Source of the DNA: Stagnihabitans tardus
Lineage (GTDB): Bacteria; Pseudomonadota; Alphaproteobacteria; Rhodobacterales; Rhodobacteraceae
Assembly (NCBI RefSeq): GCF_009925085.1
Contig: NZ_JAABNR010000018.1
Coordinates: forward strand, 1 to 64,000
Direction: 5' to 3'
Length of the DNA: 64,000 nt
The notes below the pieces were generated by a model. The model was not told the origin of the DNA. It did no database searches and saw only the letters and a program-made list of their open reading frames with translations. The position numbers and the translations under genes are program-made. This document shows, piece after piece, positions 55,451 through 64,000 of the stretch (position 1 is its first letter; every line of letters begins with the position of its first letter).

Positions 55451-57943
55451 CTAGCCCGGTTGGGTCAGCGCGCCGAAGGCCGCCCAGGTGGCCGCCCAGG
55501 TCGCGGGCAAGGTCTTGCAGGCGGCCAGCAGAGCCGGGCGGTCGGCGGCGACCGCAGCGGCCTCTGCCCGGGCGAATTCCTCGCACAGGCGCTTGGCGCC
55601 CACGACGGCGGCAGCGCCGACAGAGGCATGCAAAAGCGCGGCCATCGTGTCGAATGGGTCCGTTTCGACCCCGCCTTCGACGGCGGCCAGGGTCTTTTCC
55701 ACATGGACACGGAAGGTCTCCAAGAGCCGCCCGAAGCCCCCGCCATCGGTGATCTGGCGCAGGTCCTCCAGCCGTTCCCTGTCAAGGAGGTCGTCCGAGG
55801 CCGGGGCCGCGCCCGGGGCGGGGTCGGCGCCCTGCGCCAGGGCCTCGGCCAGGCTGCGGGTCGAGAGGGGCTTCGCCAGCCAGCCGTCCATGCCGGATTC
55901 GGCAAAGCGGTCCATGGCGTCGGGGCGGACATGGGCGGTCACGGCCAGGATTCGGCTGGCGCGCGAGGCGCCGCCCATGCGGATCACGGTGGCGGCGGTC
56001 CAGCCATCCATCAAGGGCATCGAGAGATCCATCAGGATCAGGTCGAAGCGCTTGGCCCGGGCCTTCTCCACCCCCTCGCCGCCATCGACGGCCAGGGTGA
56101 CGCGGTGGCCGAGGTGGGTCAGCATATCCTCCAGCACGATGCGGTTGGTCTCGTTGTCCTCGACCACCAGGACGTCAAGCGCGGGGGTGACGGGAAGGTC
56201 GGCCTGTCCCGCCTGCGGGGCGGTGTCCCGGGCCTCGGCCTTGCGCAGGGGCAGCCGCAGCCAGAAGCAGCTGCCCTGCCCCGGCTCGCTTTCGACGCCC
56301 ACCTCGCCCGACATGGCGCTGGCCAGGCGGCGCGAGATCGCAAGCCCCAGGCCCGTCCCCCCGACCGAGCGGCCGAAGGAGGGATCGACCATGACGAAAT
56401 CCTCGAAGATGCGCTCCTGGTCGGTCTCGGCGATGCCGATGCCCGTATCGGTGACCCGCAACTCCAGCTCGACCTGGTCGGGCGAGACGGGCAGGACCTC
56501 GGCCTCGACCGTGATGCTGCCCTGGTCGGTGAACTTGATCGCATTCGAGACGAAGTTCTGCAGGATCTGCCCGATGCGGAAAGGATCGCCCATCAGAGGG
56601 GGGAAGCTGCCCAGCATCTCGACCTCGATGCCCAGGCCCTTTTGCGCGGCTTGCGGGCGCAGGGGATCGACCAGGGTGGCGACCAGCGCGGGCAGGTCGA
56701 AGCGGTCGTCCAGCACGCCGCTGGCCCCGGCATCGACGCGGCTGATGTCCAGGACGTCGTTGACATGGCGCAGCAATTGCCGGGCCGAGTTGCGGGCCAG
56801 CGTCAGGAAGCGCTCTTGCCTGGGCTCCAGCCTGCCACGGCCCAGGACCTCCAGCGCGCCGATCACGCCGTTGAGGGGGGTGCGCATCTCGTGGCTCATC
56901 ACGGCGATGAAGCTGGTCTTGGTGCGTTCGGCCGCCTGGGCCTCGTCGCGCGCGGCCACCAGGGCCGCTTCGGCCGCGCGCGCCTGCGAGATGTCGCGCA
57001 GATAGGCGATGAAGATCATCCCCTCGGGGCTGTCATTGCTGGCGATGGAAAGCTCGACCGGGAACTCCTCGCCATTCCGCCGCATGGCGGTGATCTTGAT
57101 GCGGCCCGCATCGACGACATGGCGGATGCCGGTGGTCTTCATCCGCTCCATCCCCGCCTCATGGGCGGCGCGGTGCTGGGGCGGGATGATCAGGCTCGAG
57201 AGGGGCTGGCCCACGGCCTCGGCGCGGGCATAGCCGAAGATCGTCTCGGCGGCGGCGTTGAAGTCGACCACCCGGCCATCCATCCCCGCCACGATCACCC
57301 CGTCCAGCGAGGTTCCCACGGTGGCCGCCAGCCGCGAGGTGATGCGCTGCACCTCTCGCGCGCGGCGCCCGGCCTGGCGGTTCAGCGTCACGACAAGGCC
57401 CAGAAGACCGAGGAGCAGCAGAACCAGCGTCACGCTGGCAATGGCAAGCCTTTGCAGCATCCCCGAAAGGCTCGCACGGCGCGCGTCCTCCATGGCCGCA
57501 TTGACGTCGATGACCTGGATCGCCGTGGCCCGCAGGTCCTGCCGCAGGGCGCCCACCTGCTCCACCACCTGGGGCAAACCGGCGCGCAAGGAGACCTCGT
57601 CCCCGTCGATCAGGGCGGCGGTCTCGTCCATGAAGGCCCGCATCTGCGTCTTCAAGGGCGTGACCGCGTCCGACAGGCCAAGACGGGCGAACATCGAGCC
57701 CTGCATGACCGTGGCCGCCCGGTTGTAGAAGAGATCGAAGCGCATCTTGAGGTCACCGAGGTCAGAGCCCGGCACGGCAAGGGCCAGCCGGGCCGCGGCC
57801 TCGAAGCGGACGACGTCCAGCTCCATCTGCGTGACATTCCAGTGCAGGCTGTCGATCGGCTCTTCCTGCAGCCGTTTCAACTCGCCCCGCAGCTGCACGA
57901 CCAGGACGACGATGGCCACGAAGGCCATGGCGCTCAGCGTCAC
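55451..57943 (-). CDS. Hybrid sensor histidine kinase with PAS, receiver and HPt domains
   Basis: 830 residues: TM1 at 4-18, a helical periplasmic region (about 20-165), TM2 at 166-187, PAS (about 205-320), HisKA with H351 in MSHEMRTPLNGVIGA, HATPase with NFVSNAIKF, DTGIGI and GGTGLGLAI, a receiver with D639 in LILMDLSMPLMDG, and a C-terminal HPt-like region with H772. The full H-D-H relay in one protein suggests a downstream partner, probably the NarL-type regulator at 58632. Start is GTG at 57943; no ATG upstream in frame is available after the 58021 gene stop. Confidence 0.87.
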   Translation of the reverse strand: MTLSAMAFVAIVVLVVQLRGELKRLQEEPIDSLHWNVTQMELDVVRFEAAARLALAVPGSDLGDLKMRFDLFYNRAATVMQGSMFARLGLSDAVTPLKTQMRAFMDETAALIDGDEVSLRAGLPQVVEQVGALRQDLRATAIQVIDVNAAMEDARRASLSGMLQRLAIASVTLVLLLLGLLGLVVTLNRQAGRRAREVQRITSRLAATVGTSLDGVIVAGMDGRVVDFNAAAETIFGYARAEAVGQPLSSLIIPPQHRAAHEAGMERMKTTGIRHVVDAGRIKITAMRRNGEEFPVELSIASNDSPEGMIFIAYLRDISQARAAEAALVAARDEAQAAERTKTSFIAVMSHEMRTPLNGVIGALEVLGRGRLEPRQERFLTLARNSARQLLRHVNDVLDISRVDAGASGVLDDRFDLPALVATLVDPLRPQAAQKGLGIEVEMLGSFPPLMGDPFRIGQILQNFVSNAIKFTDQGSITVEAEVLPVSPDQVELELRVTDTGIGIAETDQERIFEDFVMVDPSFGRSVGGTGLGLAISRRLASAMSGEVGVESEPGQGSCFWLRLPLRKAEARDTAPQAGQADLPVTPALDVLVVEDNETNRIVLEDMLTHLGHRVTLAVDGGEGVEKARAKRFDLILMDLSMPLMDGWTAATVIRMGGASRASRILAVTAHVRPDAMDRFAESGMDGWLAKPLSTRSLAEALAQGADPAPGAAPASDDLLDRERLEDLRQITDGGGFGRLLETFRVHVEKTLAAVEGGVETDPFDTMAALLHASVGAAAVVGAKRLCEEFARAEAAAVAADRPALLAACKTLPATWAATWAAFGALTQPG

Positions 57944-58020
57944 CAGCGAGACGCGCAGCCAGCGCAGCCGCGCAGAGGCTGCGGGCAGGGGTTGCGTCGC
58001 TGGCAGGGTCGCAGCCTGGG

Positions 58021-58539
58021 TCAGTTTGCGATCTCGATCCGGTTCAGTTGCCAGATCGAGCGGGCATAGGTCTGCTCGGTCCGGTAAGAGGCCACGTCGT
58101 CAAAGGGATAGATCAGCCAGACCGGTCCCTTGTCGCGGCGCGACATGGGCTCTCCGTCGGCCAGATAGGCGAGGAGAGGGCCATCCTCCCTGGCATCGGC
58201 GGCGGGCATGGTGATCGTGTAATCGTTCAGCGCGGTCAGTTTCACGGTCGCGCCCTTGGCCCCGGACGCCGCCAGGAGGTCACGCAGCAGGACGCCCGAA
58301 TAGGTCGCGGTTCCCTCGGTCCAGATGGTCGAGGTGGTGAAGGAATGCTGCGGCAGGCTGTCCAGCAGCCTCTGATCCAGGGCCAGGACCTCTGCGCCGT
58401 TCAGGGTCGAGATCGCGCCCGAGACGGTCAGGATCACCTCGCCCTGCGGCGCAGGCAGGGTATCGGCCAGGGCCGCCCCCGCCATCAGGGCGCAGGCCCC
58501 CGCGAGAATGGTCGCCCTCAGGTTCTTGATCATCCGCAT
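58021..58539 (-). CDS. Small exported protein with molybdopterin-binding (sulfite-oxidase-like) fold
   Basis: 172-residue secreted protein, signal peptide 1-26 ending in GAALA. It resembles the short oxidoreductase-molybdopterin-binding-domain proteins: TYSGVLLRDLLAASGAKG, LNDYTITMP, and GPVWLIYPFDD. The usual cofactor Cys is not obvious, so it may be a non-catalytic ligand sensor. It lies between the hybrid kinase (78 bases) and the NarL-type regulator (92 bases), which hints at a sensory role in that system; this is inference. Start at 58539 or 58533. Confidence 0.75.
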   Translation of the reverse strand: MRMIKNLRATILAGACALMAGAALADTLPAPQGEVILTVSGAISTLNGAEVLALDQRLLDSLPQHSFTTSTIWTEGTATYSGVLLRDLLAASGAKGATVKLTALNDYTITMPAADAREDGPLLAYLADGEPMSRRDKGPVWLIYPFDDVASYRTEQTYARSIWQLNRIEIAN

Positions 58540-58631
58540 CCTTGCCCCCGCACCAGCTTTCCCTGCTTTTATCACGCGCAGGCTGCGCCGTCGCCGGGTC
58601 AATCGGACATGCGCCTATCCCTTCGGATAGG

Positions 58632-59243
58632 TCAGAAGAGGCCCGCCTCCTTGGCGATCATCGCGGCCTGGGTGCGGTTGCGCGCATCGATCTTGCGGTA
58701 GAGCGTCTTCACATGCAGCTTCACGGTGACCTCTTGCAGGTTCAACTCGCGGGCGATCTCCTTGTTGGCCAGGCCCCGGCAGAGAAGCCGCAGCACTTCC
58801 GTCTCGCGCTGGGAAAGCTGAGCGCCGCCCAAGGCGGCGGCGGTCTGCTCGCGCTCGGTCATCAGGGACATGGGGGCATAGATCTCGCCCGCCGCCATGA
58901 AGCGGATGGCGGCCAAGAGCGTGCGGGTCGCCATGGTCTTGGGCAGGAAACCGGCCGCCCCCTCGGCCAGGGCCTGTTCGGCCACGGCGCGCGGCGCGGT
59001 GCCCGACAAAAGCGCCACCGGGATCCCGGGACAAGCCGCCCGCATCGCGGCAAGGCCACCGAGGCCATTCATCCCCGGCATCGTGTAATCCAGCAAGATC
59101 AGGTCCGGCTTGGCCGCCGTGGCCGCCTGCAGGGCCGCCGGAAAGTCTGAAGCCACATCGACCTCGATGCCCGGTTCCGCGCGCAGGAAGGCGGCAATCG
59201 TGTCACGCACAAGCTCTTGGTCATCCGCCAGCAATATCTTCAT
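58632..59243 (-). CDS. NarL/LuxR-family response regulator
   Basis: 203-residue response regulator: receiver with phosphoacceptor D52 in LILLDYTMPGMNG and K102 in FLPKT, and a C-terminal LuxR HTH (about 143-200) with LSQRETEVLRLLCRGLANKE. It is the probable output of the hybrid kinase relay. Target genes cannot be told; the adjacent exopolysaccharide gene is one candidate. Confidence 0.87.
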   Translation of the reverse strand: MKILLADDQELVRDTIAAFLRAEPGIEVDVASDFPAALQAATAAKPDLILLDYTMPGMNGLGGLAAMRAACPGIPVALLSGTAPRAVAEQALAEGAAGFLPKTMATRTLLAAIRFMAAGEIYAPMSLMTEREQTAAALGGAQLSQRETEVLRLLCRGLANKEIARELNLQEVTVKLHVKTLYRKIDARNRTQAAMIAKEAGLF

Positions 59244-59292
59244 CTGTCCTCACGCGCTTTGACTGCAATACCCCAATACGACGCCACCCGGC

Positions 59293-60366
59293 CTAGTCGT
59301 CCTTCAGGCTTTCGATCAGCGTGATCGGTGTCAAGACCCCGCCGAGCAGTTGAAGGCTGGGAAGTATCTCGCCGATGGCCACATTCCAGTCACCCAGGGC
59401 CGAGCGCGGCACGAAGACCACGTCACCGGGCTCCAGCGGGAAATCGAGGCCCCGCCCGGTCAGCATCCGTGTCGCATCGACCACGATCAGCTCGCCTTGC
59501 GTGGGCGAGGCGGTGCGGATGATGCGGATCTCGCTGGAAAGCGCCTGTCCCGCCGTGGTGCCCCCGGCGATGGAGATGACCTGCAACAGCGTCCGCCCCT
59601 CGGTCCCGAAGGCCACGGCCTGGGGGCGCTCGACGGCGCCGAGGACATAGACCGACATATCCTCCTTGCGCGGCGCGAAAAGCACGTCGCGCGGCTTCAT
59701 CCAGACGTTCTGCTCGAAGGCGCCATTGCGCAAAAGGGCGTTCAGGTCGACGGTGCAGATCCGGTCGTCGCGCAAGAGGCGGGCGCCGGGCAGATAGGCG
59801 TCCTGGCCCAGGCCACCTGCCAGGGCCACGGCCTCCAGCACATTGGTCGCGCCCTTCATATAGCGCACGCCGGGTTCGCGGAATTCGCCGAGGAAATAGA
59901 GCGGCGCGCTTTCCGCCCCGATCAGTTCGACCGTGACCCAGGGGTTGATGAAATCATCCGCATAGGCCTCTTTCAGCTCGGCCTGGATCTCGCGCGTGGT
60001 CTTGCCGCCGACCTGGACCAGCTCGACGATGGGCAGCTGCACGAAGCCCGCGTCATCGACGCGCGCGGTGATGTCCGAGAGGCCCTCTTCGCCGAAGATG
60101 TTGAACTTCAGGTTGTCGCCCGGGCCGATGCGATAGCCCTCGGACGGCGCCAGCCCCGACCCGCCCTTGACCCCCGCCGCCAGCCGCGACGACCCGCAGG
60201 AGGGCCCGCCGCTGCGCGCCACGGCCGGGGCGCTGACCGCCATGCGTTCGACCACGCCATCCGAGCGCAAGCTTCCGGTCGGCGGCACCGGCGTGCAAGC
60301 GCCCAGAGACAGGGAGGCCAGCACCCCCCCTATCCACAAGAATAGTCCCCTGCCCCTGATGCCCAT
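59293..60366 (-). CDS. Polysaccharide export outer-membrane lipoprotein (OPX, Wza-like)
   Basis: 357-residue OPX protein with a lipobox (SLGAC, Cys about residue 23), the PES domain starting YRIGPGDNLKFNIFGEEGLS (about residue 78), and two SLBB regions (about 165-215 and 240-300). It forms the periplasmic to outer-membrane channel for exopolysaccharide. The partner polysaccharide copolymerase is not in the window. It is divergent from the pyruvyl transferase gene by about 120 bases. Confidence 0.88.
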   Translation of the reverse strand: MGIRGRGLFLWIGGVLASLSLGACTPVPPTGSLRSDGVVERMAVSAPAVARSGGPSCGSSRLAAGVKGGSGLAPSEGYRIGPGDNLKFNIFGEEGLSDITARVDDAGFVQLPIVELVQVGGKTTREIQAELKEAYADDFINPWVTVELIGAESAPLYFLGEFREPGVRYMKGATNVLEAVALAGGLGQDAYLPGARLLRDDRICTVDLNALLRNGAFEQNVWMKPRDVLFAPRKEDMSVYVLGAVERPQAVAFGTEGRTLLQVISIAGGTTAGQALSSEIRIIRTASPTQGELIVVDATRMLTGRGLDFPLEPGDVVFVPRSALGDWNVAIGEILPSLQLLGGVLTPITLIESLKDD

Positions 60367-60489
60367 CCCGCCAATCCCGATTTGCCAAAGCGCTCCCTTT
60401 GGCCGCCAAACCTATCCCGCCTCGCAGCGGACGCGCCGATCAGGGCCGGATAACTCCAGTGTCGTCAACAGCTTTCGAAGGCAGCCCTC

Positions 60490-61728
60490 ATGATCACTCT
60501 TCTGAATGCAGCGCCCGACACGGGCAACCAGGGCGTCAGCGCGCTGTGCCTTTCGGCGCTGGCGGGGTTGGCGGCGCGCCAGGCGGGGCCGCTCGCCGTG
60601 GCCGACCATGGGCGCGGCGTGCGGCTCTGCGACATGGGGGTGGCCCGGGTCAGCCGCCTGGGGCTGACCCACAACCGCCGCTTCTGGCGCGGCGACAGCC
60701 TGGCCACGGTGCGGCTTTTGGCGCGGATCGGGGGAGGCCCCAGCGCCTCGGCCCGGATGATCGCGGGGTCGCGGGCCATCCTCGATGTCTCGGGCGGGGA
60801 CAGTTTCACCGACCTTTACGGGCCCCACCGCTTTCGCGCCATGGTGCTGACGAAACGGCTGGCCTTGGACAATGGCCTGCCGCTGATCCTTCTGCCGCAG
60901 ACCCTGGGGCCGTTCCGCGACCCTGCCAACCGGGCCGAGGCCCTGGGCATCCTCTCCGCCGCCCGCGCCGTCTGGGTCCGCGATGCGGCGAGCTTCGCCT
61001 TCCTGCAAGAGGCCCTGGGGCCGCGCTTCGATCCCGAGCGTCACCGTCTTGGGCTGGACATGGCCGTGGCGCTCCCCGCCCAGGCGCCCAAAGACCTGCC
61101 CGCGCCTTTGCAGGACTGGCTGACGGGCGGTGCGGTGGCGGGGCTGAATGTCTCGGGCCTTCTGGTGCAGGACGCCCCGGGGGCGCAGGCCACCTTCGGC
61201 CTGGCCGAGCGCCACGATGCCCAGATCCTGGCCGCCGCCCGCGCCGTGCTGGACCATGACGCTGCCTTGCGGCTTCTCTTGATCCCCCATGTCCACCGCG
61301 ACCTCGACCATCCCGAAAGCGACCTCGCGGCCTCCTTGGCGCTGAAGGCGCGGCTGGACGGCGATTACCCGGGGCGGGTCCAGGTCCTGCCCGGGCGCCT
61401 CGATGCCATGGCGCTGAAAGGGGTGCTCTCGCGGCTGGCCTGGTTCGCGGGGGCGCGGATGCATGCGACGATCGGCGCCTTTTCCTCGGGCACGCCGACC
61501 TTGGGCCTTGGCTATTCCGACAAGGCCGAAGGGGTCTTCGCCCAATGCGGCATCGGCGACCATGTGGCGGACCTCCGCCAGCTGAACGCCCAGGCCCTGG
61601 CCCGATCCGTCCGCGCCTCGCTCGCCAAGGTCGAGGCGACGCGGGCCGACCTCGCCCAACGGCTCCCCGGCCTGCTGGCCCGGGCCGAGGCGCAGATGGA
61701 TGCCATCGTCGCCCAGATCGGGGCCTGA
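60490..61728 (+). CDS. Polysaccharide pyruvyl transferase family protein
   Basis: 412-residue PS_pyruv_trans protein starting MITLLNAAPDTGNQGVSAL, with SGGDSFTDLYG, QTLGPF and a C-terminal AGARMHATIGAFSSG block. Members add pyruvate ketals to exopolysaccharides, or act as related transferases. An AAGGCAG ribosome site precedes the ATG. It is followed, one base after the stop, by a flippase gene. Confidence 0.85.
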   Translation: MITLLNAAPDTGNQGVSALCLSALAGLAARQAGPLAVADHGRGVRLCDMGVARVSRLGLTHNRRFWRGDSLATVRLLARIGGGPSASARMIAGSRAILDVSGGDSFTDLYGPHRFRAMVLTKRLALDNGLPLILLPQTLGPFRDPANRAEALGILSAARAVWVRDAASFAFLQEALGPRFDPERHRLGLDMAVALPAQAPKDLPAPLQDWLTGGAVAGLNVSGLLVQDAPGAQATFGLAERHDAQILAAARAVLDHDAALRLLLIPHVHRDLDHPESDLAASLALKARLDGDYPGRVQVLPGRLDAMALKGVLSRLAWFAGARMHATIGAFSSGTPTLGLGYSDKAEGVFAQCGIGDHVADLRQLNAQALARSVRASLAKVEATRADLAQRLPGLLARAEAQMDAIVAQIGA

Positions 61729-61729
61729 G

Positions 61730-62953
61730 ATGCAGCTTCTCCCCCGTCTCATCGGCTGGTCGGTGCCGCTACTGTCCGAGGCGGCGGCGCTCTTGCGCTC
61801 CGCCCTCCTCGCCCGGCTGATCGGCGGCGAGGAGCTGGGCCGCGCCATGGTCCTGACCCTGGTCCTGCGCCTGGCCGAGATGATCAGCGACATCGGCATC
61901 GACCGCTTTGTCATGCAGCACCGGGGCGCCATCCCGGCGCGGCTTCTCGCGGCGCTGCATGGGGCGAGCCTGGTGCGCGCCCTTGGGATGGCTGTGCTTT
62001 TGGCCGCCCTGGCCTGGCCCATGGCGGTCAGCATGGCCGACGGGGCCACGGCCTTGACCTATGCCGCGCTGGCCCTCGTGCCGCTCTTGCGGGGGATGAT
62101 GCACCTGGGCTTCCGCCTGGCCGAGCGCGATATGCGGCTCCTGCCCCTGGCGGTGGTCGAGGGCGGCGCGATCCTTGCCATGCTGGCCACCCTGCCCCTG
62201 GCCGCGCTGCTCTGGGGCGATCACCGGGCGATGCTGGTGGTGATGCTGGTGCAGGCGGGGGCGGCGGTCTTGCTCTCGCATCTCGTGGCATGGCAGCCCT
62301 ATCGCATCGTCCTGAAGCGCGAGGTCCTGGGCGAGGTCCTGGGCTTTGGCGCGCCCCTGGTGGTCAATGCGGGGCTGATGTTCCTGACCTTCCAGGCCGA
62401 CAGGCTGATCGTGGCGGGCTGGTATGGCTGGAGCGCCGTGGCGGTCTATGGTGTGGCCTTGCAGCTGGCGACGCTGCCCGCGCAGATCGCGGGAAGGGCG
62501 GCGGGGTCGCTCTTGGCGCCGCGCCTGCGCGGGCTGACCGGGGCCGCCCTGACCGAGGTCTCGCGCCAGGCCCTGGCCGGGCATGTTATGCTGGCCCTGG
62601 CCTTTGCCCTGGGCTTTGCCCTCCTGGCCCCGCCTGCCATCGCGCTGGTCTATGGCCCCGCCTTCCGCCCCGATGCCGCCCTGGCCCTGGCCCTGGGCCT
62701 GGCGGCAGCGGCCCGCATCCTGCGCACCCCCCTCTCGCAACTGGCCCTGGCCCTTGGCCGGACCGGAGACCCCGCCCGCGCCAATCTCTGGCGCGCCGGG
62801 GCCCTGGTCCCCGCCCTGGCCCTGGCCGTGCTGGGCCAGCCCCTGACACTGATCGCCGCCGCAGCAGCCCTGGGCGAGGCCGCCGCCACCGCCCGCGCGC
62901 TGCACCTGGCCCGCGCGGTCCTCTTTCCCTCTCGTCTGAAAGCCCAAGCATGA
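61730..62953 (+). CDS. Polysaccharide flippase (Wzx/MATE-like)
   Basis: 407-residue polytopic protein with about 12 hydrophobic segments, of the oligosaccharide flippase (MOP) type. Typical segments are LIGGEELGRAMVLTLVLRLA, FGAPLVVNAGLMFLTFQADR and VYGVALQLATLPAQ. It would flip lipid-linked sugar units to the periplasm. The ATG at 61730 follows the previous stop by one base; a start at 61700 inside the transferase gene is less likely. It overlaps the next gene by 4 bases. Confidence 0.85.
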   Translation: MQLLPRLIGWSVPLLSEAAALLRSALLARLIGGEELGRAMVLTLVLRLAEMISDIGIDRFVMQHRGAIPARLLAALHGASLVRALGMAVLLAALAWPMAVSMADGATALTYAALALVPLLRGMMHLGFRLAERDMRLLPLAVVEGGAILAMLATLPLAALLWGDHRAMLVVMLVQAGAAVLLSHLVAWQPYRIVLKREVLGEVLGFGAPLVVNAGLMFLTFQADRLIVAGWYGWSAVAVYGVALQLATLPAQIAGRAAGSLLAPRLRGLTGAALTEVSRQALAGHVMLALAFALGFALLAPPAIALVYGPAFRPDAALALALGLAAAARILRTPLSQLALALGRTGDPARANLWRAGALVPALALAVLGQPLTLIAAAAALGEAAATARALHLARAVLFPSRLKAQA

Positions 62954-64000
62954 CCCGTTCCGACCCCATCTCCCGCGCCGTGGCCTGCAACCTTTGCACC
63001 GGCTTTGGCGCCTGCGCCGGAGCCTTCCCAAAGGCCATCCGCATGGTCGAAGACCCGGTCCACGGCCGCCGCCCCGTGGTCGCAGCCACGGCCGAGGCCC
63101 GTGCGGCGGCCGTCCGGGCCGCCGAGCTCTGCGCCGGGATCGGCGCCGATTTCACCACCCTGCCCGCCCATGACGGCTTCGGCCCCGTCCTCGGCGCCTG
63201 GGAGGGCCATGCCGCCGATCCCGAGATCCGCCATCGCGGCTCCTCCGGCGGGGCGGTCACCGCGCTGGCGCTCTTTGCGCTGCAAAGGGGGCTGGTGGGC
63301 GGCGTGGCCCATATCGCCGCCCGCCGCGATGACCCGCGCCTGAACGAGACGGTGATGAGCCGCGACCGTGCGGGGCTCTTGCGCGGGGCGGGCTCGCGCT
63401 ATGCCCAGGCCAGCCCGGCCGAGGCCCTGGGGGCGATTGCGGCGGGCAACGACCGGGTGGCCTTCGTGGGCAAGCCCTGCGACGTGGCCTCGGTCGCCAA
63501 GGCCAAGGCCGATCCGGACCCGGCCGCAAAAATCCCCCTGACCATCGCGATCTTCTGCGCAGGCGCGCCGAACCTGGTGGCGACCGACCGGCTCCTGGAC
63601 CGCCTCGGCGTCCCCAAGGAGGCCAAGCTGACCGACCTGCGCTATCGCGGCAATGGCTGGCCCGGGATGATGCAGGCGCGCTTCCGCGACGCGCAGGGCG
63701 TCGAGCGCGAAAGCCGCGCCATCTCTTACGCCGCCGGCTGGGGCAATATCCTGCAATCCGAACGCCGCTGGCGCTGCCGCATCTGCACCGACCACACCGG
63801 CGCCTTCGCGGATATCTCGGTGGGCGATCCCTGGCACAACCCGCCCGAGGGCAAGACCGAGGCGGGCCGCTCCCTGATCGTGGCGCGGACGCCCGAGGGC
63901 CTGCTTTTGGTCCAGGAGGCGCTTGCGGCGGGGGTCCTGGTGGCCAGGGCCCAGCCGCGCGACGTGATCGCGCGCGCGCAGCCGAACCTCGTCGCCACGC
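62950..64000 (+). CDS. F420 hydrogenase/dehydrogenase beta-subunit-like protein, partial (cut by window edge)
   Basis: At least 350 residues, open to the window end. An N-terminal ferredoxin-like cluster C14-N-L-C17...C23 (CNLCTGFGACAG), then RGSSGGAVTALALF, FVGKPCDVASV, and a second cysteine region CRICTDHTGAFADISVGDPW. It belongs to the family called coenzyme F420 hydrogenase/dehydrogenase beta, which in polysaccharide loci occurs beside pyruvyl transferases. F420 is not expected in this group, so a flavin-ferredoxin reaction on sugars is more likely. The ATG overlaps the flippase stop. Confidence 0.85.
   Translation, partial: MTRSDPISRAVACNLCTGFGACAGAFPKAIRMVEDPVHGRRPVVAATAEARAAAVRAAELCAGIGADFTTLPAHDGFGPVLGAWEGHAADPEIRHRGSSGGAVTALALFALQRGLVGGVAHIAARRDDPRLNETVMSRDRAGLLRGAGSRYAQASPAEALGAIAAGNDRVAFVGKPCDVASVAKAKADPDPAAKIPLTIAIFCAGAPNLVATDRLLDRLGVPKEAKLTDLRYRGNGWPGMMQARFRDAQGVERESRAISYAAGWGNILQSERRWRCRICTDHTGAFADISVGDPWHNPPEGKTEAGRSLIVARTPEGLLLVQEALAAGVLVARAQPRDVIARAQPNLVAT

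Noticed and set aside
55268-58069. 933-residue plus-strand frame opposite the hybrid kinase
   Set aside because: Antisense shadow of the kinase with no domain; the kinase motifs on the minus strand are complete.

Overview
The window is GC-rich, densely packed alphaproteobacterial chromosome, most likely from a member of the Rhodobacteraceae/Paracoccus group. The best lineage marker is a complete nitrous-oxide reductase cluster in the order nosC-R-Z-D-F-Y-L-X, the arrangement known from Paracoccus. TctABC transport, DUF3726, DUF1636 and a CouR/LigM-type aromatic cluster fit the same group. Most operons show ATGA/GTGA start-stop overlaps. No tRNA, rRNA, CRISPR array or prophage was seen.

Layout. 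0-0.1 kb: end of an IS5-type insertion sequence. 0.1-0.8 kb: unknown gene running up to the IS edge. 0.9-7.6 kb: WYL regulator and a probable catabolic operon (agmatinase-type ureohydrolase, aldehyde dehydrogenase, M19-like protein lacking part of the canonical metal site, a 552-aa unknown, DUF3726). 7.6-16.5 kb: nos cluster on the minus strand, headed by an FNR/NNR-type box with a correctly spaced -10 that predicts a leaderless nosC message; an NsrR-like Rrf2 regulator is divergent. 17.0-17.65 kb: a frameshifted unknown gene. 17.8-24.0 kb: tripartite tricarboxylate transporter TctABC, an extra periplasmic binding protein, and the TctDE two-component system. 24-28.8 kb: ChaN-like protein, ABC exporter and a YgiQ radical-SAM protein. 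28.9-36.3 kb: Dpp/Opp-type peptide importer with a class V aminotransferase and a GntR/FCD regulator. 36.3-39.4 kb: HscC-type Hsp70 overlapping a membrane J-like protein whose HPD motif reads DPD.

39.4-46.6 kb is a phenylpropanoid module: MarR regulator, SDR dehydrogenase, feruloyl/coumaroyl-CoA synthetase, crotonase, amidohydrolase (retro-Claisen type by analogy with CouO), then a GntR regulator and a LigM-like THF-dependent O-demethylase. Together these could take ferulate through vanillate to protocatechuate. Both regulators have conspicuous palindromic candidate operators. 46.9-48.4 kb: a COG0523 GTPase behind a Zur-like palindrome, followed by a DUF1826 gene that has lost its middle. 48.4-54.1 kb: a cobalamin riboswitch heading DUF1636, a BtuDFC-like ABC importer, two tandem DUF1007 proteins and a NicO/RcnA-type transporter with a His-rich loop; this looks like a corrinoid/cobalt acquisition operon. 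54.1-59.2 kb: L,D-transpeptidase-family protein, a hybrid histidine kinase, a small exported molybdopterin-fold protein and a NarL-type regulator. 59.3-64 kb: start of an exopolysaccharide locus (OPX export lipoprotein, pyruvyl transferase, flippase, F420-dehydrogenase-beta-like protein cut by the window edge).

The strongest leads for something not well described are the riboswitch-controlled DUF1636/BtuDFC/DUF1007x2/NicO operon, the ureohydrolase-ALDH-M19-like-unknown-DUF3726 operon, and the HscC/DPD J-protein pair. All functions are inferred from sequence reading; no database search was run.
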